Of a stretch of DNA of 64,000 nucleotides, positions 13,201-25,200 are shown one piece after another. This DNA comes from Ectobius pallidus. Taxonomy: Eukaryota > Arthropoda > Insecta > Blattodea > Ectobiidae. The DNA lies in NCBI GenBank assembly GCA_964059195.1, contig CAXKWD010000001.1:159700532-159764531 (forward strand), given 5' to 3'. Position 1 is the stretch's first letter, and each line of letters opens with the position of its first letter. The notes below the pieces were generated by a model. It did not search any database. It had not been told where the DNA came from and saw only the letters and a program-made list of their open reading frames with translations. Position numbers and translations under genes: made by a program.

Positions 13201-16167
13201 ACTCTGTATTTTGTTGTGGTTAACGATATTGAAATACACGGATTAGAAATAAAGTAGTTTAGATTTTATACTCAGAGCACTCCCTTCCCTCAGCATACGT
13301 ATTTTCAAATACTAAATAGAATATAATAGGCCTATAATTTAAAAAAGCTGGTCGAACATTTTTGCAACCAGTCAAAGTAATTCGTCTACTGTAGTCAGTA
13401 TGGAAGAAGAGTGTTGAGTGCTGCCTATAATGCACGGTTATCACTCGGGATTGATTTCCACTCACCCAACCGGTTTCTTCAAGACTATACTAGAAACTTG
13501 GTGGGCAGTATTATCAAGTAGAAACATTTCTTCAAATGTTCAAAATCGTTATAAGGCGATCGAAACTTATGGATAGGTGTAACTGGTGTTGAAGGGAAGT
13601 TAACTATCTAGTGGTGAACTGGAGTTTGAGGGTTTTTCGAACAGTGTGAAATCCTCATTTCGCCAAGACAGCGCTACTTCAAAAAGAACAGGATAATGAA
13701 TAATCCAACACATGATAGATGGCCTTTGGCCGGGCTATGCCCACTATCCCAGTCCGAGCGAGGTTTTTGAGGGGTTTCCCTTGCTCATAGGCAAATGCCG
13801 GTCTGGCTAATAATCCCCTCACACAGATACACGCACTGCTACATACAGTAGAAAGCATCTCTACACGATACTAAACAAACACAACTAACGACAAGCAATC
13901 GACATATGGAAAGAAAGTCAAACCCGCGCTAATACACAACGACACAAGTACACTGCCCAAACATGTCAATTTCACCACACATCCCATCAGGATGTACATA
14001 AGGGCACTATTAGGTAAACACATCAAAAAATGGTTACCAAAATTTGGTTTGACCGGAGGTGATAAGCTGCATTGCTTGGCACTCCGGGGGTAAGGGAAAG
14101 CACAAAAAAAAGTGTGAAGTCCTGATTAGAGTTGCAACTTTGTGCTTAGGCTACTAGATTAATAGGCAGAGATACATAGAGAAAGTAGAGGAAATCCTTG
14201 GTGATCTATTGGGTACAATAGACCAATCTATTGCTATAAAATACTCTTACCTTATAACAGTGTGTTTCAATTCAGTAGATAAACTTAGAAAAAACGTGCA
14301 ACGTACAAAAAATCAGTATTAGATGCACATTGGTTTGATAAGTAGGTATATTCTTGAGTATATTGTTATTAATTCAGAACCACAATGGAACAGGAAGAAA
14401 ATTACATGCAGTCAATTATGCATCTTCATACAATGGGAACGCTTTTCATTCCTTTCACCATTGAACATTTGTAAATTCATTTCTAAATAAAATTTTATAA
14501 ATTCAGAGATACAAGTCTAAAGAGTAGTTCTCTGTGAACTCTGAGTACGTAAGAACTGACGGTGAATAGAATCACAGAACCCAGCATTATGTGGTTTCTT
14601 TGTATAAATTCCTATAACTCTTCCTACAGCAGTGTCCGGCAACGGATGCGTTTTTGCGCAGTTGTTGCTTGGGTGGGGGCGCAGTAATGCGATTTCCACC
14701 ACAATAGCAAGTTCAAGGCTTCTTGGCACCGATCTCTGGCAGGACAAGTTCATCTTAAGTTCAAATTCTTGCCTTATCGAGCGAGCGAACTAACTTCCAC
14801 AAGATATGAATAACCTGCCATCTTAGGTCTCCCATTTGTGCCATCAAAATGGAAAGTTATATTCTCCGCACTTCGTAAATTGTATTGTTATTTTATTTTA
14901 AAATCAATAAAATTTTATACTTGAATGCAATTATGTGCCCCGTCTGTTCATTTTAGAGATGACTTTGGTTCTGTTCTCCATTGAGACGATTAGAATTTCC
15001 ACATTTCCATAACATCTCATTGCTCATTTAAAATAAACAGTTTGCGACACATATTCCACATTCTGTCTAAATAATTAATGAAATACGCATTTAGGGAAAC
15101 TGACAACAGCAACGCAACCTGGATCTGTGAATGCTAGGATCTAACAGTGATTTGTCTGTTTTTGAAAGTAGCAAATCAATGATGGTGATTTAAAAAATAA
15201 TAGTGTCTCTAAAAGGACCGTACATCTTACTAATGATGTGTCCCAAAACTATAAGCTTATTTTCAGCAGAATTGAACTACATATTTGACTAAATTTTCAT
15301 GTTAGAAGACACAATCCAGGTAGCTAGGGTCGAAAACGCTTGCTTGATTGGTGATTTGTAAACTGATCCAAAGCGTTCTAGATTAATTTTAGACAAACGA
15401 AGGTCTCACCATGTTAACTACATCTGTAATAGACTACGCCGAACAATTCATAAATTTGTCATTTTACGCCACTGTATGCCCATTACTGTTTTACGTTCCG
15501 TTTATCTAGCACTTTTCCAGTCCATTATTCAATATGGCATTCTCGTCTGGGGAGGATTAGCGAAAACTACCCTTAAGCCCCTCTGCCTTTTACAAAAAAG
15601 AATAATAAAAATCTGTCTAAGAAAACACATTGATTACCCAACTAGCCTAATATTTTCGGAATTTAATGTTTTAAGTTTGGACCAAATTTACAAATTTTCT
15701 ATATTAAAATATTTTCACAAACATCGTATAAAATACTCTTCCAGTGATCATATCTACAAAACTAGACGAAATACTAATTTACTCCTATTAGAACCCAAAT
15801 GTCTCACATCGGCAGGATTAAAGCATAGCATTAATTTTGGACCGCGCTTCTATAACTCAATTATCAGAAAAAATCCTGATCTCTCAGCATACTCCACTGT
15901 TAAATTTAATAGATATGTAAAGAATTTTTTGTAATTTTTTAGCTTTTAAGTAATTTTTGTTTCACTCCTTTTATGTATTTATGTTTTTATGTTTAATGTT
16001 TTTGTTTTACTTTCTTTTTTAGTTAAGCACATTATACACTCTATTTCTTTGTCTCTCCTCTTTCTTCACTTTGATATTTTTGAAACGGCACCCGAGCACG
16101 AGCAGTCTTGCTCATTCGGGTGTATTACTAAATGTAATACCTCTTGTAATATCTCTTGTAATAAATA

Positions 16168-16221
<54 letters not shown>

Positions 16222-19200
16222 TAATTAATAATTAAAACTAAGGTATTTATTAACACACTTACCAAGTATTTAGATATCTGGAAAGCCCCTTTCTAAGTAC
16301 AGTTTCTGTCAGGGTGTTGTTCAGCATACGTATCAAGGCAGCTCCTGAAGGAGAGAATTTCCAGTATAAAGATATGAATCTCAGAATAAATGCACATAGT
16401 GATGAGGGACTAGCAGGTGAAAGAATAGAGCTTATGAAAAGTAATACCGTATGAATGTAAAGTCTGACCGTTCTAAGAAGGAACCCTGAAGTAAGCAAAA
16501 ACCAGCACATCTTTCTCGCTCTAGCACATTACTCGTATGATCTAAGAGTGAGACAGATGTACTGGTGTTTGTTTGCTTCAGGTGTCCTTCTTAGGTCGTC
16601 TCGGGTATAGTCTCAATTTTAGCAGAATAGACAAGCTAAAATTTATATCGTATTTGATATAACAGGTTTGCTTTGGGTTCTCCCGTTTGCTTCTGATATT
16701 TCATAAAAATTCTTCAAGTCTGTTTCATGTGATTAAACCTACATTCACAACTGCGGAAAGCATAACGTGTGTTCCAATTTGTTTTCCTTTAATGACACAA
16801 TGTAAAATGTTTGACAGTAGAAGCAAGCTTCCGCAGATATTACCTAAACACGTCTTTATTAAATGATAATTTAATCCTCTTTATAAATTACATAATTATG
16901 CTAATATATTTCATTTTATTTCCATTTTTACTAAACATTATTAGCCATAGTCTAATACCTACACCCATTTCCAACTTTTGCCTGTTTCTCTCGTTTTTAT
17001 GTCACAACTTGACAACTGCTAATGTAGGCATAGTGACTTGAAAAGGTTTAACATACAGTAATGTAAACAGTAAGACTAAACGAAGTTGTGTAATATAATA
17101 AAACAAAAGAAATGTATTATTGATATAATAATTAAAATCAAAATGTTGAATGTAAATGACTAGGAGGTGCCCGTGGCTTCGCCACGATAATTCTTTTAAA
17201 AATTAGAAATTAAGAGTATAATAATTATTAAAGAATTATATTTATTAACACTTGCACGCGAATCATTCATAAACTAAGCCATTAATAATTAATGAAACAG
17301 CTAAAATTCCTGCTTTAGAGTAGTTCTACATTCCACGACATGAAAGCGCCCCCTGGGAAAACTATATCAGAATCGATTATGCAGTTCCAAAGAACCTGTG
17401 AACACATAATAGGCCTACGTATTGTTTCTCAGCTGTTTATTGACATGAATATGATGTGAATTTTATTTTATCAATTCAGTGTAATTTTCAGAAATTATAT
17501 AATGTTTCAAGGGAAGGAATTGTTTGTTTGGATTATTATTATCAGCGATATTTCAAGAGATAAAACCATCAATATTTTACAGCTGTTGCCCCCTGCTTCG
17601 CCCGCCATTATTCATTGACTCCAGGATTTTTAAGAAAATTACACTGGTAGATTATTAAAAATGTTTGTGGTTCAGAGCTATGAAAATTGTAAGTAAAAAT
17701 AAAATTAAAATATTTGTTCATTGTGTTCATTTCACTTAGGCCTTATATAATAAAGAAACGGGTTTCCTTCCTAATTTTGTAGTCGTCATGAAAGTTTAGA
17801 CTGCGAAAGACGAACATCGCCGAGTATACCCGATGTCTCACGAGGCGGGCGAGCAAGCACGCTATTTAGGGCCGTTGAATTGTATAAGAGTAGAAGATTA
17901 TTCAATCTAATTGGATCTTTTCACATAGAAATGGAATACTTCTTGAGACAACTGTGAGAAAAAATTAAAATTATTTCTCACAATTCTAACTTTCTAGTTA
18001 CAAATCCCATTCATTTTCAGAGAAGAAGGGAAAATTACGATCGTATATTTGTCTCTTTTCGATGTTAGTTTGCAAATGATAATTTCGAAACTACGGATTT
18101 GTTACCGATTAATTATAGTTAATTTACTATAAAATTCAGTATCACTGAGAAAATAAATCATGATATAAGATCGTAGGCTTCCGTGGCCCGAGTTGACAAT
18201 AAAATCTTCTGGGCTTCCAGGTATCTGCCGCGTCATATTTAAGAAGTCTGCCGACGTTTCGACCTTCTTTCCGTGGTCTTTATCAAGGCTATCTGCTACC
18301 TTGATAAAGTCCACGGCAAGATGGTCGAAACGTAGGCAGACTTCTTAAATATGACGCGGTAGATACCCGGAAGCCAATAAGATTTTAAATAAATCATGAG
18401 TCCATTTAGCAATAAATCTTCGCCTTATATTTCTCGAATCTTAGAGATAGGATAAAAATATATTATTTCTGACAGCAGGGGATGCCGTATGCATAGATAT
18501 GATACCAGAAATATAAACAAATCTACTTACCTTTCTTATAGGATATGTAATCGAATATCTCTGATATCTGAGCAGGGTTGTCCACTTTGACGGACACGGG
18601 GTGCGTATTACTGAGACTATCCATTAACATGACTTGTTGCTGCTCTGCAAATATGAACTTATCTATCATCTGCCAAGTTGGCTCAACCTGAAACAACAAT
18701 ATCATTCACTAACCAGACATGGGCATGGTATAGCTGTATTGTATTTTCACTTGACAAAGTTCTAAAACATATATTTTTTTTTTTTTTACATTTCGATAGG
18801 CATTGTGTTGGATTAAAATAATTTATAAAAGATAATCCCAGATTTCAATTTATAACAATTATATTTACATAACAATATTAAATTAGAATATTTTAATATA
18901 TTAGTTATATAATATAATTATATGACATAATATTATATATTATATTATATATTTAATATAATATAATATATTAGTTATAATTAGTTATATAAAAGTTCTT
19001 TTCAAGTACGGAAATTCATCACATATTATAATTTCCAAAAGTAACTTCTATATTATTCGTAATATTATGATAAACATGACAAAATTAGGCTAATAGTTAT
19101 TTACTTTATATGTGATATAGTGTAAAGAAATTTTATAGAGAATGAGTAACAGTATTAAAGTAACAGAGTAATACTTGAAAAGTCAGAAAAGTAAACAATC

Positions 19201-22200
19201 CTGAACATATCCCAGTCTCTACCCCGTATAGACGTATATGCACGAGTAAATATGCGATTTTATGGGAAAACGCAAGCTAAAATTTGGCTCAAAAAATAAA
19301 CATTTTGAAAATATGTAGGTTATATTTAATATTACCATTTAGTTACGAAATGTCCGTAGTATTTTGTATAACTATCTGTTTAAAAGAAGCATATGAACTA
19401 CTAACTTTTATACATATTTACTAGATTCTGATAATATAGAAAATCTTGCAAACATATTGTCACATTTTTCAAAGATATTTACTTACGTGGTCTGCGCCTA
19501 CATACTCCATGTAGGTCGCGAACCCCTCGTTGAGCCACAAATCCCTCCACCATTTCATCGTCACAAGATTACCAAACCACTGGTGAGCTATCTCATGAGC
19601 CACTACCAGGGCTACAACCTCTTTGTCAGACATGGAAGAACTTTCTTTATCCCATAGCAGATATGCCTCCCTGAAATCAAGCGATAGTATGCAAAATTTA
19701 ATTAACAATAGTTAATAGCAACTAATGGGGGGAACCTGCTAGATTATGATTAGTTTTATTATCATTATAATCACTGTTAATAACAATAAATCTCATTTTG
19801 ATGTCAGTGCGCTTTGACTGTTGATTCTGTGTCTCAGACTGGGATTCCGTGAAATTCCGACTGGACAAGACAATAGTGTTACATATGCACTGATTCCAAA
19901 CCGAAATTAAATACAACGAGAGAATGAAAAAATAGTTTTATGTTCTGTTTCTTTTTTGTTATTTCTTTTTTAATAGGGTGAAAGTGAGGAGTAGCTACTT
20001 TATGCTGACTTTCAAGTATTGTAGTATCACAAAACGCTACTAGATGGCAGAGTGCTTCATACTTTGTACCAGCAGTGATTCATTTCCTTTTTACTGTTAG
20101 ACAAGACGATGCTAATGTTCTTCATTTGACATTTAACTTTTTATATAATGTAATAGTTATTTATTTATAAGAAAAGTTTTTCCATAATCTTATTACAACT
20201 CAGCGAAAAAATTATAATTGTGTTAAATGGTGCCAAGACATGAGAGTAGAAGTTGTTAGTCTGTAGAATATAAGCTTAAATAACTTTATATCTAACATCT
20301 CAGGATACTTTAATATGATTAAATAATTATTATTAACTATTAACAACACGGTTACATGTCGTTTTTGTATTTTATGATGAGTCCTGCCTTATATTTGTAT
20401 GGCGTCAGAATTGAAAGTGAATATATATAATGTCTAGTTCGGTTTTCAGATACCGAATGGTTATTTAAAACATAAAAGACACATAATGATCGTAATATAG
20501 ACAGAAGATAAGCAAAACTTTCTAATAAGTAATATTTAACGTACTTCATACCGGAATATCAAATCTTACGAAGGCATACATTCGGGGACATGGATACAGA
20601 ACATAGGGTCCAATAAACATTTTGACAATACCGCAGTATTTTTAACGTCAGTTAACGTAATTGTGTACAATCACTAAAGCTCGATAACATTAATATTTAT
20701 AATACCAAACAAATATTTACGGTCCTTTTGCACTCTGAAAGTTTCCTCCCAAAGACATGAAACAAACATGTAACTAGTCTAGAGAATTTGATAAACTTAA
20801 ACGCGTATCTATATTAAATAAAAATATGTAGCTTTATCCCTACTGGAAAGAGACCACTTTGACAGAAAACAGACGGACGGGCACAAGTGGCGTAAACATG
20901 AAGGTTTCGTTTATACCCCTGGCGGAATTGAACCCTAAACATTTAACGACTTGTAGGAATTACCTGTAAGTGAGAAGTCCCCAGTTCTCCATAGCTCCCA
21001 TGCCGAAATCTGGAATAGCTGCCATATGCATCTTGGACAGAGGGTACGTGATGTTGAAGTACTCCTCATAATATTTGAGCACTCTGGGGCCGATAGAAGC
21101 CGCATAGCTGGCTGTATCTATCAGTTGTTTGCGTGCATAGATCTTGAACTCAGGACCCGTGATATTTCCTCCCAGTTCTTTCAGATAGCTCGCCATGGTG
21201 TCCTTGGTTTGGATGTAGTCTGATGGAGCCACTATGAACGCCACTAAGTAGGTGCTCATGACAGGGGACACCTCGTAGTGATCCCATACTCTTCCAGGTT
21301 TCTCCTTTCTACAAGCCAACAAAACCAATTCCCTTAAAATACTTTGTTTTATACAACAGTAAATAGATATAATATATTGCAATGAATAAAAATATTGCAG
21401 TACAAACGATAACATATTATTTTGTACCCTAAACCAAATGTACTTAGACATGTTCCTTTTCTATCTATGATCAAAGGAATTATTTGGAAATTCGTCAATA
21501 AAACGAAATAACGTAACATATGTAGGCCAAATTTAACAAATAATTAATTGACACGTAACCTATAATGATAGAAAGACTTGAGTTTATTTTACAATAACCA
21601 TGATTTACATACATTAATAATGGTTTAGGTAGAGTCAATGATAATCGACCATTTAGTAACTTTCAATTGCAGATTATCTGACCGATCTACAAAATGCAAT
21701 AGGGTAGATTAATAAAAAAGAAATTATTTTTTTGCTTACATTGGTTCTGTAGTGCGTAAAGGCATGTTAGATATAGAAGTCATATTGTTATTTCTTTGTA
21801 TGCTAATTTCGAACTTTGCTTTCATTGCTGGTTCGTCGAAACAGGGGAACACCTCTCTGGCGTGCGGTGCCTCAAATTGTGTCGTACCCATCCACCTGTA
21901 ACAAGAAAAAATTATAGTCTACCCACTTTCCATATCATAAAGTAAATTATTTTATTTATTGTAAATTTGGGAATTCAACTCAACCCTTAACCCTTAGCCT
22001 TAGGTCGTCTTTTATAAAATAACGGAGAATGAGTCGAGAGAAATTTCCTAATTAATGTAAAATATACAGTATAGGACTGCAGAAATGAGCTTAATCTTTG
22101 TCTACTTGTATACTTAACACAAAACAAAAACTAAAATTGTGTTAGAATTGTTATCCATTGGCCTTCATGGCTTCATTGGTAAGCTGTGTCTTAAGGCAAC

Positions 22201-22235
22201 TTGTGTATTCAAGCAGCTTCATTTTTACAATAAAT

Positions 22236-22299
<64 letters not shown>

Positions 22300-25200
22300 A
22301 CTATTTTCTTTGCAGTCTGGCATTGGTTTGAAATAAGCGTGCGAAATTCAGTCTCGTGCATTTAAGAGTTAAAGATATGCTTAAACACTTCCGTAGAAAA
22401 GAGTTATTCTACCATTTGTACCAGAGATTCTCTCTTCGTCAAACATATTTATATGCTAAATCGTAGCTCGTTCTTATTTGTATTAGGCCTATGGCATAAG
22501 TGTACCATTACCATCATTGAATCAAAAAGTTTTAATTAGGGAAGTCATATGTGAAATATGTCAGGTATCATTGGATTATTGTTTACATAAGTAACTTACC
22601 TGGTAACATTGTTAGCATCGATGTATTTGCTTGCATAGAAACCAAACAGTTTGTCTTGGCGGAGAGGTCCGGAGAACGTGATGTCCAGTTGATACTTTTG
22701 GCCAGCTCGCAGTGGCGGCTCCACAGTGAAGGTGATCATTTCCAGCTTTTCCTGCACTTCTCTGCCTGTCACTCGAGGAGGTGTCCATGGGGATAGTGTA
22801 GTAGGAGGAGGTGTTGTCTGTGAGTCTCGCCGATGTTTCCTGTGCCGACTGATATTTCTCTTCCTCCTAGAAGGTGCAGTTGTTGGTGTATCGTTCACTC
22901 CTGCACTTGCTGGTGCCTCAGTAGCAGCTACTGGTGCGGATGATACAACTGTAGATGCTGGTGGCACCTGCTCAGCTGATGGAGCCGAAGTGTTTTGAGT
23001 AGGAGTTGGCGGTATTAACGGGGGCGAAATGGTTTCATTGCTATCCACTGGCTTGGAGGTTTCGTCTCCAGAGACTGAAGGTGTAAGGTTAGCCGGTGAT
23101 GATAATGCATCTAAAGGTGGGTTGGCTTCAGGAATTGCTGCAGGATTTACTACTGCAGGCACTGGAGTTTGAGGTACCGTCGTTGGTTCGTTGTTTACAG
23201 CTGAAACAAGATGACATAGCCTATGTACAGAACCTTTTAATGCTGACATATCATACAATATGGATATTGAACTGACCTAAACATGTAGCCATGCCATTAA
23301 GTGTAATATTCTACGAGGAAATCAACGAAAACTTGCTAAGTATTGCTAAACAAATGCCACTATACGAGATATGATCACACATTTAAAGTCAATTTTTTCG
23401 ACATTTCTAGAACATCTGTAGAACATTTTAGAACAAATCAACCGCTGAATTACTAATATTAATACTTTTTAAACTTGCATGGTGACAAGAGGATAATGTT
23501 AATCACGAGCTCAAGGGTGTTCTAAGTATCAATTAATAAATATTTTAATAGCTACCAAAGCTCGAGTCGTGCATAGTTTATGTAAGTAAATGCTTTGTCC
23601 AAACTCATAAAAAGAAAGAAGAGACTGACGACAACAGCTATCTTTGCACGAAAAGTTCGAGTACCGGTATATAAATTATGTTTATTTTCTTCACCCGTGC
23701 CATAGGAACTGTGTAGAGGAAGTTACTAGAGATGTTCCACTTTTTTCTATTGTTTATGTGTTTATGGCGTGTGTTAATTTTAACTGATGTTAAACTTTTA
23801 TGAATATGGTACAGGATGAAATAGCAGTTATAAGCCATGATAAATAATTATCGAATTCGGCATTTTCCTTTATGACGGAGGAAATCATGAAAAAGCCCAA
23901 GTCAAATTGATACGTGTGCTTTCTTTGCGAACTCTTGTTTATTTTCATGTCGATGGCACAATTACTGCAATTGCTGATAGATAGGCCTATTCTCTATGTT
24001 TTTTTTTTGCGAGTGCATGAAAAATTTAACATTGAAAGAAAATTAATTTTAACATTTTCAGTATTTATCGAACTGACTCTATTTAATAATCATATGCAAA
24101 TATATTTAACTAAAAGAGTATTTTACATGTTATGGACACCGAAGTTGGTACCAAAGGAGTGGCATAAAGATTTTATAGCACTAGTGCTATAGGCCTAATG
24201 TGCAACTTTTACTTCGTGTGTTTTATGTTAGAAGTCTACTATTAATCAAGCTATCCCAAAAATACCTTATGAAATTGTGAAAATATTTCAAAATAGGTCA
24301 AAAATAAAAACTTGGCATTGAAAATTTAAATTTTCTATAAGGATTTTAACAGGAGCTTCGAAAGTACAGTCGAGTCAGAATAACATAGTCTTCCTCATTT
24401 TTAATTCTCAAAAATCTGAACCCACATTTCAGCCTGCGATTTTTAAATCTTATAATATTAGAGAGTTCCTGACAGAAAGGACAGAAATAGGAATTTCCTC
24501 CAATTTTAGGACACTGTGGGGACTATAAGAGTGCTTCGAATAAGTGTCATTTTCATAATTTTCATAATTTTACCCATTTCTGTGGGTACTAACTTACCCA
24601 CATATGCAGCTGTTTTATTGCCGCTGGTGCTGTTAGTGTTTGACATTAATGTGACAATCTCAGCGTCCTGAGTGGCGTTATTTTGGGTCCCCACGGAGGA
24701 AGTAACTTCTTTGGCAGACTGTGGCTTTACTTCCTGTCCGGTGGGAGCTTCAGAAGTCACAACTGGTGCCTCAGTTGATGATGATTCGTTGTAGAACGCT
24801 ATACTGACTTCATCGCCTATCTGCAAGTCTTTAGTGTGCAGAGTCACTTTGTTTGTGGTGTTGACCACTTGTAGCACGATACTCACGGATCCCCGGAACG
24901 TGAAGTTCTTGCCGTCCGGATCTAGCTCTTCTAAGTAAGGCTCTAATTTCAGCCTGTAGAGTAGCGGTAATACATTGCCTGGGAGTCTGAGTTTTTCTGC
25001 TGAGATAGATGGTTCTGTGGTACTCCCTGATTCGCTAGTCAGTACTGATGGAAGTGGTCCTATGGCCTGAAAATGAAAGTGTTTATAATAGTTCAGCTGT
25101 TAAGATGGTAAGTAAGTTAATATACAGTAGTAACAATAGAAATAGTAGATACAGTAGTAATAGCGACCCACATGTATCTCACATAAATTTTTATAGAAAA

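Noticed and set aside
18102..18314. 70-codon frame on the minus strand
   Set aside because: Most of it is one arm of the foldback element.
22726..22998. 90-codon plus-strand frame
   Set aside because: Shadow of the low-complexity aminopeptidase exon 3 on the other strand.
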